A DNA stretch of 64,000 nt, taken from Acidobacteriota bacterium (GTDB lineage Bacteria > Acidobacteriota > Terriglobia > Acidiferrales > UBA7541). The position numbers and the translations under genes were made by a program. This document shows positions 17,003 to 25,966 of the stretch, one piece after another (position 1 is the first letter of the stretch; every line of letters starts with the position of its first letter). The notes below the pieces were generated by a model that saw only the letters and a list, made by a program, of their open reading frames with translations, ran no database searches and was not told the DNA's origin. Location: positions 95,023 through 159,022 of the forward strand of contig JABCZN010000011.1 in the NCBI GenBank assembly GCA_013289665.1, given 5' to 3'.

Positions 17003-17959
17003 TTAGCCAATCCCCTCGAACAGGATTGTCGAGATGTAGCGTTCGCCGGAATCCGGCAGCACTGTAACGATGGTTTTGCCCGCAAATTCCGGCAGCTTCG
17101 CCAGACGCACCGCAACCGCCGCAGCCGCACCGCAGGAAATGCCAGAGAGGATTCCCTCTTCGCGTGTGAGACGCCGTGCCATTTCCACGGCCTCTTCATT
17201 GGTGACGGCTTCGACGCGGTCCACCAGGCTCAGGTCCAGGTTTTTCGGTACGAAGCCACCGCCGATGCCCTGAATCTTGTGCGGGGCTGGCGTCAAAGGC
17301 TGGCCGGCCATGGTTTGCGCAATCACCGGACTGGTTACGGGCTCGACAGCGACACTCGTGATTTTCTTCCCTTTCGCCTTCTTGATGTAGCGGCTTACAC
17401 CAGTCAACGTCCCGCCGGTGCCGACGCCACTTACAAGAACATCCACGGCGCCGTCGGTATCGTTCCAGATTTCCGGACCGGTCGTGGCTTCGTGAATCGC
17501 CGGGTTGGCCGGATTGTCAAACTGCTGCGGCAGGAAATAGTGCTGCTTGTCGGATTCGTAAATTTCCGTGGCCTTCTTGATCGCGCCCTTCATGCCTTCC
17601 GGCCCGGGCGTCAGCACCAGGTTTGCGCCAAACGCTGCGAGCACCCGCCGGCGTTCGAGCGACATCGTTTCAGGCATTGTCAACGTGATTTTGTATCCGC
17701 GGGCCGCGGCCACAAACGCCAGGGCGATGCCCGTGTTGCCGCTCGTCGGCTCGACAATTTCTATTCCCGGCTTCAAAACGCCGCGCTTTTCCGCGTCCCA
17801 GATCATTGCCGCCCCGATGCGACACTTCACTGAGTACGCTGGGTTTCTGCCCTCGATTTTCGCGAGCACGGTGGCCTTCGAGCCGTCGGTGACTCGATTG
17901 AGCTTGATCAGGGGAGTTCGTCCAATACTCAGAGAGTTGTCGGCATAGATATTTGCCAT
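17003..17959 (-). CDS. cysK: Cysteine synthase A (O-acetylserine sulfhydrylase)
   Basis: A PLP enzyme of fold type II that makes cysteine from O-acetylserine and sulfide. The 318 residues are standard length. Visible features are the PLP lysine Lys45 in [10 protein letters not shown], the substrate loop TSGNTG at 72-77, the phosphate-binding GTGGT in [10 protein letters not shown], and [10 protein letters not shown] near the C-terminus. The usual family sequence around the lysine is P(S/A)xSVKDR; here it is SVKCR, a small departure. GAGGA lies six bases before the ATG. It precedes cysE on the same strand. Confidence 0.94.
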   Translation of the reverse strand: MANIYADNSLSIGRTPLIKLNRVTDGSKATVLAKIEGRNPAYSVKCRIGAAMIWDAEKRGVLKPGIEIVEPTSGNTGIALAFVAAARGYKITLTMPETMSLERRRVLAAFGANLVLTPGPEGMKGAIKKATEIYESDKQHYFLPQQFDNPANPAIHEATTGPEIWNDTDGAVDVLVSGVGTGGTLTGVSRYIKKAKGKKITSVAVEPVTSPVIAQTMAGQPLTPAPHKIQGIGGGFVPKNLDLSLVDRVEAVTNEEAVEMARRLTREEGILSGISCGAAAAVAVRLAKLPEFAGKTIVTVLPDSGERYISTILFEGIG

Positions 17960-18163
17960 GATTTTCCTCAGTAGAATGAATTTGCTGTATCGGGCAGCAG
18001 ATTAAGTATAGAACTCTAAAGCCAGGAACGGCAGCGTGTTTGTATCGAATACTTTGATGCCTCAAGAAAGTTTTAGTTATGATTGGCGGACTCGGGTCAT
18101 TGCTCGCCTTCTCTGTTCGGTGTATTTTTTGCATGGACCAATCTCGAGGGCTGAGGTGCAAGC

Positions 18164-19237
18164 TTGCCAATTTCCGCTGTCGACGCCATAAATCCCGCTT
18201 TCAGGCACGCCAAAAAGCAACTTCTAGAGCCGTTCCGCTTCGGCCAATGGGCTCGCCTGGCCCTGGTTGGACTGCTGACGGGAGAACTGGGTTCCGGGGG
18301 AGGATGCAGCGGCAATTTCAACATCCCCTCCGCCACCCATCGCCAGGGGGGAACGGAACAGTTCCTTAGCCAGGGCTGGCCCAAGCTGTTGGGCGACCAC
18401 CCTTTGATGTTTGCCGGTCTGATTGCAATTCTGGTGGTGTTCGGGCTTGGTCTGATCGTGCTGTTCACTTACATTGGCAGCATGATGCGGTTCATTCTGT
18501 TCGATAGCATCGTGGCCAAGGAATGCCACATCCGTAAAGGGTGGGCCCGGCGGGGACGCGAGGGTCATCACTTGTTTGTGTGGCAGATGACTTTGATGCT
18601 GTTCAGTTTCTTGGTTTTCGTCGTCCTGATTGGCATTCCGGCGGCGCTTGCCTGGGGTCTTGGCTGGTTCGCGCGTCCCAACGAGCACACGCTGGGGCTG
18701 GTCGCGGGCGGCATCTTGTTGTTCCTGGTGTTCCTGGCCGCGATTATTTGTTTCGCCGTCGTTCATGTGATGACCAAGGATTTTGTAGTCCCGCAAATGG
18801 CACTGGAAAACGTAAGCGCTTTCGAGGGATGGCGCCGGTTATGGTTGTGGGTGAAGGCGGAGAAAGGCGGCTATGCCCTGTATATCGGAATGAAGATCGG
18901 GCTGTCGGTGGGTGCCGGGATCGCGCTGACCATTATTTCGGCGATCGTGATGCTGGTGCTGCTGATTCCCATCGGCGGCCTCGGAGTGATGATCTGGATG
19001 AGCGCGAAAGCGGCGGGAGCAACCTGGGACGCATCCACCATCACGCTCGCCGTCGCTGCCGGGTGCATTGTGGTGGCAATTTTAGTTTTTGTGATCTCAA
19101 TGATCTCCGTGCCGGCAGCGGTATTTTTCCCGGCGTATTCCATCTATTTCCTCGCGGCGCGGTACCCGCTTCTGGCCGACCAAGTCTGGCCCCGGCTGCC
19201 AGGCCCAGTCACACCTGGTGACGCTCGGTTCGCCTGA
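18164..19237 (+). CDS. Multi-pass membrane protein of unknown function
   Basis: A 357-residue protein with about six strongly hydrophobic segments: about 85-107, 140-165, 180-205, 240-270 and 290-325 are clearest. A conserved-looking N-terminus (ISAVDAINPAF, LLEPFRFGQWARLAL) precedes a Gly-rich loop. I do not recognise a characterised family; it resembles acidobacterial DUF7544-type integral membrane proteins of roughly this size. Start TTG at 18164 has GAGG seven bases upstream. It is divergent from cysK across a 204-base gap and followed by glyA on the same strand after 264 bases in which I see no riboswitch. Confidence 0.7.
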   Translation: MPISAVDAINPAFRHAKKQLLEPFRFGQWARLALVGLLTGELGSGGGCSGNFNIPSATHRQGGTEQFLSQGWPKLLGDHPLMFAGLIAILVVFGLGLIVLFTYIGSMMRFILFDSIVAKECHIRKGWARRGREGHHLFVWQMTLMLFSFLVFVVLIGIPAALAWGLGWFARPNEHTLGLVAGGILLFLVFLAAIICFAVVHVMTKDFVVPQMALENVSAFEGWRRLWLWVKAEKGGYALYIGMKIGLSVGAGIALTIISAIVMLVLLIPIGGLGVMIWMSAKAAGATWDASTITLAVAAGCIVVAILVFVISMISVPAAVFFPAYSIYFLAARYPLLADQVWPRLPGPVTPGDARFA

Positions 19238-19501
19238 GTCCTCCGGCAAAGACATGCATTCAAGCAGGAACTCCCCTCCTATTCAAAGAGCATGACGCGA
19301 ATCACGCCGCTCGGATCAGGCTCAAACGGAGTTCGTTCAGACTTCCCGGCATGAGGATTTCCTTTCGCTCCCCGCCGGATTGCGGCAAGTTGCACTCTCC
19401 GATAGACTCTCTGAAAGGCGAGTCGCAGCGAGCGTGGTGGCCGATTTTTTGATCCGCCGGGTAACGCGCAGGTCCTCGCGGAGACGATTTTGGAGAAGCG
19501 T

Positions 19502-20800
19502 ATGACCACTGAAGCAAACAACCGGATGCAGCGGCCTCTCGACAAGGTCGACCCGCTAATTGCGGGGCTGCTCCGCGAAGAAGCCGTGCGCCAGGCCACC
19601 GGGCTGGAACTCATCCCCTCTGAAAACCTTGTTTCCGAAGCGGTGCTCGAGGCGATGGGCTCGATCTTCACGAATAAATATGCCGAGGGTTACCCGGGGA
19701 AGCGCTATTACGGCGGATGCGAGGTTGCCGACAAGGTGGAGCAACTGGCCATTGACCGCGCCAAGCAGCTCTTCGGCGCGGATCACGCCAACGTGCAGGC
19801 GCACTCTGGAACTTCGGCCAACGTGGCGGTGTACATGTCCGCGCTGAAGCCGGGCGACACGGTGCTGGGCATGGCGCTGGCGCATGGCGGGCATCTGACG
19901 CACGGCCACCCGCTGAACTTCTCCGGCCGCATGTACAAATTCGTGGAATATCACGTTCGCCAGCAAGACGAGCGGATTGACTACGACGAAATCGAAAAGC
20001 TGGCGCAAGAGCACCAGCCGAAGATGATCGTCGCGGGTGCCAGCGCGTATTCCCGGATCATCGAATTCGAACGCATTGCGAAAGTGGCCAAAGCGGTCGG
20101 CGCGATTTTCTTCGTGGACATGGCGCACATCGCAGGCCTGGTGGCGGCGGGCGTGCACCCAAGTCCCGTGCCCCACGCAGACATCGTGTCCACCACCACG
20201 CATAAGACGCTGCGTGGCCCTCGCGGTGGCATGGTGCTTTCAAAGTCATCCTTTGCCAAGGAGATCGACAAGCTCACCTTCCCCGGCACACAAGGCGGTC
20301 CGCTGGTGCACACCATCGCGGCCAAAGCTGTATGCTTCAAGGAAGCGATGGAACCATCCTTTATCGAGTATCAAAAGCAGGTGGCCGCAAATGCCAAGGC
20401 CCTGGCGAACGCGATTTCGCGCCACGGCTTCCGTGTGGTTTCCGGCGGCACCGACAATCACGTTTTCCTGGTCGAAGTACATCCGCGCGGTATCACCGGC
20501 AGCGACGCGGAAAAAGCGCTGGACCGCGCGGGCATCACCGTGAACAAGAATGCCATCCCGTTCGATCCCCTCCCGCCGATGAAGGCGGGCGGCATCCGGC
20601 TGGGAAGTCCCTCGGTCACCACACGAGGACTGGCCGAACCGGAAATGGAGCTGATTGCCAATGGTGTTGCGGAAGTTCTCACCCACATCGGAGACGGGGC
20701 TGTGGAGCAGAAAGTTCGCAAGCAGGTCGCCGAACTTGCGGCACGTTTCCCGATTTACGAATCGCGCACCCGGGCCGCGGCTACGCACGCGCGCGTCTAG
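19502..20800 (+). CDS. glyA: Serine hydroxymethyltransferase
   Basis: GlyA interconverts serine and glycine with tetrahydrofolate, feeding one-carbon metabolism. The 432-residue PLP enzyme has [14 protein letters not shown], the PLP lysine Lys235 in [27 protein letters not shown], and TFPGTQGGP, all diagnostic. ATG 19502 follows GGAG by six bases; a TTG twelve bases upstream is in frame but falls at the ribosome binding site. The DUF2252 gene follows after 83 bases. Its position near cysE and cysK clusters serine and cysteine metabolism but on opposite strands. Confidence 0.95.
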   Translation: MTTEANNRMQRPLDKVDPLIAGLLREEAVRQATGLELIPSENLVSEAVLEAMGSIFTNKYAEGYPGKRYYGGCEVADKVEQLAIDRAKQLFGADHANVQAHSGTSANVAVYMSALKPGDTVLGMALAHGGHLTHGHPLNFSGRMYKFVEYHVRQQDERIDYDEIEKLAQEHQPKMIVAGASAYSRIIEFERIAKVAKAVGAIFFVDMAHIAGLVAAGVHPSPVPHADIVSTTTHKTLRGPRGGMVLSKSSFAKEIDKLTFPGTQGGPLVHTIAAKAVCFKEAMEPSFIEYQKQVAANAKALANAISRHGFRVVSGGTDNHVFLVEVHPRGITGSDAEKALDRAGITVNKNAIPFDPLPPMKAGGIRLGSPSVTTRGLAEPEMELIANGVAEVLTHIGDGAVEQKVRKQVAELAARFPIYESRTRAAATHARV

Positions 20801-20883
20801 AAAAGGCGTCAGCGGATTTCCAGAAAACCGAAGTACACTTACGCGGCCGCCGGGCCGTTGGCCGCGGGACGAGCTTCCGATTT

Positions 20884-22005
20884 ATGAGCGAAAAAAAACG
20901 TGATTTGCCGGACATTGTCCGCGCCACCGCCGAGTTCGAAAAATGGGCCTCGCGCCACGTCCACATGGTCGAATCCGACGTGAAGCTGAAGCACCAAAGC
21001 ATGGCCAACGCGGCCTTCCCGTTCTTTCGCGCCACGTTTTATCGCTGGGCCCAATGGTGGCCGCTCATCTGCCCGCATCTGGCCCGGGCGCCGCAGGTTC
21101 TCGCCGTCGGCGACCTGCACGTGGAAAATTTCGGCACGTGGCGCGACCTCGAAGGCCGGCTCATCTGGGGCGTGAACGATTTTGACGAAGCTTGGCCGGC
21201 GTCTTATGCGGTGGACCTGGTCCGCCTGGTTTCTAGTTGTTATCTGGCCATTGAAGAAGAGCATCTTGCCATTACCCGAAAAAAAGCCTGCCGCGCCGTC
21301 GAGCAGGGCTACCGCGACTCCTTGGCAAGGGGCGGAGCGCCTTTTGTGCTTGCCGAACATCATCGCTGGCTGCGGCTTCTGGCCCTCAACAAGCTCCGCG
21401 ATCCGGTTCTGTTCTGGAAAAAAATCAACAGCTGTTCACGATTCAAGGGGCACATCCCCAAGGACGTCGTGAGACTCCTGGACGCCTCGATGCCGCTGCG
21501 CGTGCCGGAGTACGAATTCAAGTCCCGCATCGCCGGCCTCGGCAGCCTGGGCCACCCGCGCGTTCTGGCACTGGCCGAATGGCATGGAGCCCATATCGTA
21601 CGCGAGGCGAAGCAGTTGACGCCCTCGGCCTGGATCTGGGCCAGGCACCTTCACACGGACGAGATATTAAGCCGCAAACTGGTCGCCATTGCCGTGCGCA
21701 TTCGCGACCCTCACGTGCATTTCGCCGATCACTGGATCGTCCGCCGGTTGGCCCCGGATTGCTGCCACATTGAGATCAGCTCGCTTCCTGAAGAGCGCGA
21801 CGAGGAAAAGCTCCTCTACTACATGGGTTGGGAAACCGCCAATATCCATCTGGGCAGCCGCAAGGCCATCGCCGCTGTCCGGCGCGACCTGGCCGTGAGG
21901 CGAGACCGCTGGCTGCACAAAGCGGCCAAGGCCATGCTAAAAGCCACGCTGGAGGACTGGAAAGTCTGGCGGCGCAAGAGCGGTTCCCTCGCTTCCCCTC
22001 ACTAG
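20884..22005 (+). CDS. DUF2252 family protein (protein kinase-like fold)
   Basis: A 373-residue DUF2252 protein. Motifs resemble those of the aminoglycoside phosphotransferase/kinase-like fold: GDLHVENFGTW (catalytic-loop-like HxxN) and WGVNDFDEAWPASYAVDL (DFD-like metal-binding). DUF2252 proteins are predicted ATP-dependent phosphotransferases of unknown substrate. The C-terminus is rich in Arg/Lys/Trp. ATG 20884 lies just after a weak GAG signal. The stop codon TAG at 22003-22005 is itself the first three bases of a palindromic repeat, so the repeat appears to abut or supply the gene's end. Confidence 0.82.
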   Translation: MSEKKRDLPDIVRATAEFEKWASRHVHMVESDVKLKHQSMANAAFPFFRATFYRWAQWWPLICPHLARAPQVLAVGDLHVENFGTWRDLEGRLIWGVNDFDEAWPASYAVDLVRLVSSCYLAIEEEHLAITRKKACRAVEQGYRDSLARGGAPFVLAEHHRWLRLLALNKLRDPVLFWKKINSCSRFKGHIPKDVVRLLDASMPLRVPEYEFKSRIAGLGSLGHPRVLALAEWHGAHIVREAKQLTPSAWIWARHLHTDEILSRKLVAIAVRIRDPHVHFADHWIVRRLAPDCCHIEISSLPEERDEEKLLYYMGWETANIHLGSRKAIAAVRRDLAVRRDRWLHKAAKAMLKATLEDWKVWRRKSGSLASPH

Positions 22006-22115
22006 CTCACCCCTTTTAGGGGCGAGGGTTTCTTTCACGTAGGCGCGGCTGAGGTCACCCGGCGAAAAACCCTCAATCCCCTGCCAAGGGCGTGGAAGCC
22101 GGAGGCCTGAGCTAC
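22003..22115. repeat. Palindromic intergenic repeat, copy 1
   Basis: Begins TAGCTCACCCC...AGGGGCGAGGGTTT and ends with AAAACCCTC...GGCCTGAGCTAC. Outer ends (TAGCTC and GAGCTA) and inner GAGGGTTT/AAACCCTC pair as inverted repeats. A second copy with the same arms lies at 28099-28193. This is a non-coding, REP/MITE-like stem-loop element. Confidence 0.7.
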
Positions 22116-22433
22116 ACGCAAATCCTTTCCTGATCTTGCCCGACTGGCCACTCTGCCCCTGTGTCCCTTTCTCCAATAGAACCAAAAGACGTTGGACGAA
22201 TTCTGTCCCACCGGTCAGTAGATTCATGGGTCCCTACCTCGTAACGTCATCAAGGACCGGTAAATGACGACCTCCTCGGCCAACTCGTTCTCCTTCAGGT
22301 TACGGAAAGAAAAGCGCACTCTCTGCCCCTTCTCGGGCGCTTTTTTTCCCAGCGAGCTGTGCCTGACCCAGCGACGGAAGTCGTCTGCTCCCCGGGGAAA
22401 TCCTTGCCAATGACCAGTGATCGAGGTGGAACT
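22116..22433. other. Intergenic stretch, possible decayed cold-shock-like fragment
   Basis: No intact gene. On the minus strand, about 22250-22400, the frame reads SSLGKKAPEKGQRVRFSF then ELAEEVVIY, which resembles the second half of a cold-shock domain (KGQRVRF). It lacks a start codon and the RNP motifs. I treat it as a weak remnant. The rest shows nothing recognisable. Confidence 0.3.
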
Positions 22434-22895
22434 ATGATGGATACGGAAGCGTTCAAAGAGTTCAAGACCGGGCTCACCCTGCTTCGAGACAATTACGCCA
22501 ACCGGGCCTTGAATCACATTCAGAAAGCCGCTGAGCTGGAAAAGAACAACCCCTACTACATGTCTTATCTGGGCGTCGCACTGGCCCGCACGCAGCAAAA
22601 GTGGGCCGATGCCGAACGCCTCTGCGACGGCGCGGTGCGCATCAAGCGCAACCAGGCGCAACTCTACCTGAATCTTGCTGAAGTCTACATGGCCGCGGGG
22701 CGCAAGGAAGATGCCCGCGATGCCCTGATTGCCGGGATGAAATTTGCCCGCCGCGACGTTCGGCTGAGCATCGCCATGGCAAAGCTGACCCCTCGCCGGC
22801 CGCCCGTGTTCACCTTTCTCGGGCGCAAGCATCCGATCAACCGGCATTTTGGCCTGCTGCGGCACAAGACGCTGTCGGCGCTGGGCAAGAGCTGA
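22434..22895 (+). CDS. Small TPR-like protein
   Basis: A 153-residue cytoplasmic-looking protein with three TPR-like helical hairpins (about 8-115: FKTGLTLLRDNYANRALNHI, YYMSYLGVALARTQQKWADAE, AQLYLNLAEVYMAAGRKEDA). A basic, Pro-containing tail follows (PRRPPVFTFLGRKHPINR). No enzyme motif. Two ATGs in tandem (22434 and 22437) follow GAGGTGG. It is a single gene ending at a strong hairpin terminator shared with the convergent PilZ gene. Confidence 0.75.
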   Translation: MMDTEAFKEFKTGLTLLRDNYANRALNHIQKAAELEKNNPYYMSYLGVALARTQQKWADAERLCDGAVRIKRNQAQLYLNLAEVYMAAGRKEDARDALIAGMKFARRDVRLSIAMAKLTPRRPPVFTFLGRKHPINRHFGLLRHKTLSALGKS

Positions 22896-22924
22896 ACCAC
22901 AACAAATTTCCCCACCCCCAAACG

Positions 22925-22966
22925 CGGAAAGGGCGGATGGCTTCGGCCACCCGCCCTTTCCGTTTT
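22925..22966. terminator. Bidirectional intrinsic terminator
   Basis: A long perfect-looking stem CGGAAAGGGCGG ... CCGCCCTTTCCG with a CTTCGG tetraloop-type apex, followed by TTTT on the plus strand and flanked by A-rich sequence on the minus side. It sits between the convergent TPR and PilZ genes and can serve both. Confidence 0.85.
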
Positions 22967-22990
22967 CGGTTCGCGGAATTCCGCGGAGAG

Positions 22991-23404
22991 CTATTTGCTG
23001 TTGGTCGAATAGGCGCTGCCAAAACCGCTTGGGAGCCCCATCTCCATCAGGATTTTGAAGCCGACCCCGAACAGCCCGTTGGGCAAAGGGTCGCGGCGGA
23101 CGACTTCGGCGAGGTATTCGCGGCTCATCGAAGCGGGCTCTTTCGAGTAGGGCATGGTGACGAACAAGCGCATCCCGACTTCGTAGGTGGTCACACTGGA
23201 TTGGAAATAGATTCCCGACCGGGAAACGCTCAGGGTGCCGCGGATATCTTCAAACGGGTCGCGTTCCGGGTCCGAGGGCCGAATGCGCATTAATTGCGTG
23301 AATTTGCAACGCCGGCTGCCGCGCCGTTCGGTTTGCCTGGAGCGCGTGGTGGTGTTGCCACCTGGATTGTTGGTGTTCGTCATTTGGTCGAACGAGGACG
23401 CCAT
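22991..23404 (-). CDS. PilZ-like domain protein
   Basis: A 137-residue protein with an Asn/Thr-rich N-terminus, then ERRGSRRCKFTQLMRIRP, a PilZ-like basic start, and a beta-barrel-like region with IRGTLSVSRSGIYF in place of the usual D/NxSxxG, then VVRRDPLPNGLFGVGFKI. PilZ domains bind cyclic-di-GMP through RxxxR and D/NxSxxG; the second motif is degenerate here (SVSRSG), so nucleotide binding is uncertain. I use ATG 23404 (AGG upstream); a TTG at 23452 would extend it by 16 residues. Confidence 0.65.
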   Translation of the reverse strand: MASSFDQMTNTNNPGGNTTTRSRQTERRGSRRCKFTQLMRIRPSDPERDPFEDIRGTLSVSRSGIYFQSSVTTYEVGMRLFVTMPYSKEPASMSREYLAEVVRRDPLPNGLFGVGFKILMEMGLPSGFGSAYSTNSK

Positions 23405-23726
23405 GGAAGCCTGCCTTTCCCGAGTGAAACCCAATTCCCCGAGTGAATACAAGATAGCGGGGGCACCGGGGAAAACCTATAGCGTGACGGTACTCGGCAA
23501 AAAGTAAGCTGTCCCACATTCGATGGTAGTACGAAAGTACCACCCCAGCAACGATTTTGGCCGCGGGTGTTTCGGCATCGAGCGCGAGCTGCAAAATTCC
23601 CGATCAAAGAGTCATTGGGAATTGGATTCGGCGGTGGACTTCGCCCCACCGAATGTGTTCGTATCTGTCTGACCACGCTCTATGGGTCAGCGTTTGTAGA
23701 GAAATCACACAGCGGAGGACGGACCT
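23405..23726. other. Divergent intergenic region between PilZ and DUF1330 genes
   Basis: About 320 bases without a gene. It must hold the promoters of both neighbours. A small hairpin (GGTAGTAC-GAAA-GTACCACC, one mismatch) lies at 23525-23544 and has no following T-run. Nothing else is recognisable. Confidence 0.4.
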
Positions 23727-24116
23727 ATGAACTCTAATCACAAACTGGCGCTGGCAGTGCTTGCTGGAGTTTCGATTGGCGCTGCTTGCGCCCACGCCAT
23801 TCATGCGCAGCAAGTCAAGGCGCCAGCGGGCTATGTCATCTCGGAAGTGGATGTAACGGACCCTGCTGCGTTTCAGAAGTATGCCGAGCGGGTGCCCGAA
23901 ACGGTGGCGGCTTCTAACGGCCACTATCTCGTTCGTGGCAGCAAAATTCAGGCTGTCGAGGGCGAAGCGCCGAAGCGCGTCGCGGTGATCGCATTCGAAA
24001 GCGTGGAAAAGGCGCGCGCGTGGGAATATTCGCCCGCTTATGAAGCGATCAAGCCGATGCGGCAAAGCTCCGCGAAGAGCCGCATCTTTATCGTCGAAGG
24101 CATCGCCCCCCAATAA
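23727..24116 (+). CDS. Exported DUF1330 protein
   Basis: A 129-residue protein with an N-terminal signal peptide (cleavage probably after IHAQQ, about residue 28) and a DUF1330 domain (GYVISEVDVTDPAAFQKYAERV, HYLVRGSKIQAVEG, RVAVIAFESVEKARAW). DUF1330 is a ferredoxin-like dimeric alpha/beta-barrel fold related to antibiotic biosynthesis monooxygenases, with no established reaction. GGAGG precedes the ATG. It appears to be a single transcriptional unit. Confidence 0.85.
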   Translation: MNSNHKLALAVLAGVSIGAACAHAIHAQQVKAPAGYVISEVDVTDPAAFQKYAERVPETVAASNGHYLVRGSKIQAVEGEAPKRVAVIAFESVEKARAWEYSPAYEAIKPMRQSSAKSRIFIVEGIAPQ

Positions 24117-24241
24117 CGGGGCAAATCGATTGGTTTTCAAATGTCCTGTACTCCAGTAATCGAAAAATTGTCCACTACTCCTCCTCTCAGAGAGTTGGAT
24201 TCCCCGGGCTAGTTGTGCGATTCTCTACGTTACTTTTCGCG

Positions 24242-24254
24242 AGGACCTGGTCCT
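24242..24254. promoter_or_regulatory. 13-bp palindrome over the mbfA ribosome binding region
   Basis: AGGACCTGGTCCT is a perfect palindrome around a central T and ends one base before the ATG at 24256. It could be a repressor operator or a small hairpin masking the Shine-Dalgarno sequence. Which one, if either, cannot be told from sequence. Confidence 0.4.
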
Positions 24255-24255
24255 G

Positions 24256-25215
24256 ATGATGAAGCGTTTCAAGGATTTGTCGGAAAAAGAGATTGTCGCG
24301 GTGGCGATCGCCAACGAGGAGGAAGACGGGCGCATCTACGGCGAATTTGCGGATGCTCTACGCGAATCGTACCCGGCGACGGCCGAAATGTTTGAAGAGA
24401 TGCGTGTAGAAGAGGCTGGGCACCGCGACCGGTTGCTGGCGTTGTTTCGGCAACGTTTTGGCGATCACATTCCTCCCATCCGCCGCGAAGATGTTCGCGG
24501 GTTTCTGAGTCGGCGCCCGGTGTGGATGATGCGGCCGCTGGGCGTGAAGGTGGCGAGGCGGCAGGCGGAAATCATGGAGATGGAGGCGAGCCGCTTTTAT
24601 ATGAGGGCGGCGACCATGGCCGCGGATGCTCCTACGCGCGAACTGCTGAACATGCTGGCCGACGAAGAGCGCAAACATACGCGCGCCGCCGGGGAATACG
24701 AAGAAAAGCACCTTACCGAGAAAGCTAAGTCCGACGAATCGGAGTCGCACAAGCGCTTGTACCTTCTCCAAATCGTCCAACCAGGACTCCTCGGGCTAAT
24801 AGACGGTTCGATCTCAACACTGGCACCACTGTTCGCGGCGGCGTTCGCCACGCAAAATAGCTGGAAAGCATTCCTAGTGGGGCTTGCGGCATCCATCGGC
24901 GCGGGAATTTCTATGGGATTCGCAGAATCACAATCGGACGACGGATCGCTTACGGGGCGCGGCTCTCCTTGGATTCGGGGTGCAGCTACGGGATTCATGA
25001 CCATGGCGGGGGGAATCGGACACACGCTGCCATTCTTAATTTCAGATTTCCACATAGCTACAATCATCGCGGTTATCGTTGTGGTCATCGAACTCGGCGC
25101 CATCAGCTACATTCGCTATCGCTATATGGACACACCTTTTTGGCAGGCGGCGTTTCTGGGTGGTGTCGGCGGCCTACTCGTCTTCCTCACCGGCTGGCTG
25201 ATCGGCAGTTCTTAG
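24256..25215 (+). CDS. mbfA: Membrane-bound ferritin, MbfA-like iron exporter (rubrerythrin plus VIT1/CCC1)
   Basis: A 319-residue fusion. Residues about 1-155 form a ferritin-like/rubrerythrin di-iron domain with Glu/His-rich helices (AIANEEEDGRIYGEFA, MRVEEAGHRDRLL, EIMEMEASRFYMRA, LADEERKHTRAA). The C-terminal half is a VIT1/CCC1-type membrane domain with five helices (GLLGLIDGSISTLAPLF, AASIGAGISMGFAE). MbfA proteins of rhizobia export ferrous iron and protect against hydrogen peroxide. Two ATGs (24256, 24259) are possible. An L,D-transpeptidase gene follows after 6 nt, so they are probably co-transcribed. Confidence 0.88.
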   Translation: MMKRFKDLSEKEIVAVAIANEEEDGRIYGEFADALRESYPATAEMFEEMRVEEAGHRDRLLALFRQRFGDHIPPIRREDVRGFLSRRPVWMMRPLGVKVARRQAEIMEMEASRFYMRAATMAADAPTRELLNMLADEERKHTRAAGEYEEKHLTEKAKSDESESHKRLYLLQIVQPGLLGLIDGSISTLAPLFAAAFATQNSWKAFLVGLAASIGAGISMGFAESQSDDGSLTGRGSPWIRGAATGFMTMAGGIGHTLPFLISDFHIATIIAVIVVVIELGAISYIRYRYMDTPFWQAAFLGGVGGLLVFLTGWLIGSS

Positions 25216-25221
25216 TTACCG

Positions 25222-25755
25222 ATGGCCCTTCTATCTCAGAAGAAAAATAGAATCATTTGGCTCTCGGGCATTGTTTTGCTGGCCGGGATTTCTGTTGGTT
25301 TGGCTCCCCGCCTTTCCGCTCAGGGGGCAAGGAAGGTCGACCGGATTGTGGTTGAAAAGAGCAAGCGAACCCTTACATTGATGAGCGGCGCAGAATCCCT
25401 GAAGAAATACAAAGTTGCGCTGGGCGGGCAGCCAATCGGGCCCAAAGATCGCCAGGGCGACCACAAAACTCCCGAGGGTGTCTATTCCGTGGACGCGAAG
25501 AATCCGAACAGTCAGTTTTATAAAGCGCTGCACATTTCCTACCCGAATCAGCTCGACCGCGCGAATGCGCGGAAATTGGGAGTGAGCCCAGGCGGCGACG
25601 TGGAAATTCACGGACTGGGATCGAAGTGGGGATGGCTTGGCGCGAAGCACCGCCTCACGGATTGGACGGACGGGTGCATCGCCTTGACCAACGACGAGAT
25701 CGATGAGATTTATCCACTCATCAAAGTAGGTACGCCTGTCGAAATCCGGCCCTAA
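25222..25755 (+). CDS. L,D-transpeptidase (YkuD domain), exported
   Basis: A 177-residue protein with an N-terminal signal anchor (about 10-32) and a YkuD catalytic domain. The conserved His130 (VEIHGLG) and the HxnTDGCIALTN signature with nucleophile Cys152 are present. Such enzymes form 3-3 cross-links in peptidoglycan or attach proteins to it. It starts 6 nt after mbfA, with no clear ribosome binding site of its own, which suggests coupling. Why an iron exporter and a wall enzyme share a transcript is not obvious. Confidence 0.88.
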   Translation: MALLSQKKNRIIWLSGIVLLAGISVGLAPRLSAQGARKVDRIVVEKSKRTLTLMSGAESLKKYKVALGGQPIGPKDRQGDHKTPEGVYSVDAKNPNSQFYKALHISYPNQLDRANARKLGVSPGGDVEIHGLGSKWGWLGAKHRLTDWTDGCIALTNDEIDEIYPLIKVGTPVEIRP

Positions 25756-25829
25756 ATTGGTTAAGTTTCCGCTCAAGAAACCACCCAAACTTGGACCTCC
25801 AGGCGCCCCCTGGGCTGGTCCGCTGGTGC

Positions 25830-25835
25830 TATAAT
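25830..25835 (+). promoter_or_regulatory. Possible -10 box upstream of DUF4382 gene
   Basis: A perfect TATAAT lies about 130 bases before the DUF4382 start. No good -35 is seen 16-18 bases upstream, so this is only a candidate promoter. Confidence 0.3.
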
Positions 25836-25966
25836 TCTGCCCGTTGAGAGCGCCCAGCTCTCTCTCGTCCCGACACCCCAGCCAGGGCCTGGAATCCAGC
25901 CGGTACCTCTGTCCCCTTCCGGCAGATAAATGCTTTGAGAAATTCCTCTTTTACAGGAGAACTACC

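Noticed and set aside
19238..19501. Possible riboswitch before glyA
   Set aside because: I could not fit a glycine, THF or SAM riboswitch consensus; the leader shows no clear conserved core.
22224..22433. Possible cold-shock protein gene on the minus strand
   Set aside because: Only a KGQRVRF-like second half is present; no start codon and no RNP motifs, so it is kept only as a weak remnant.
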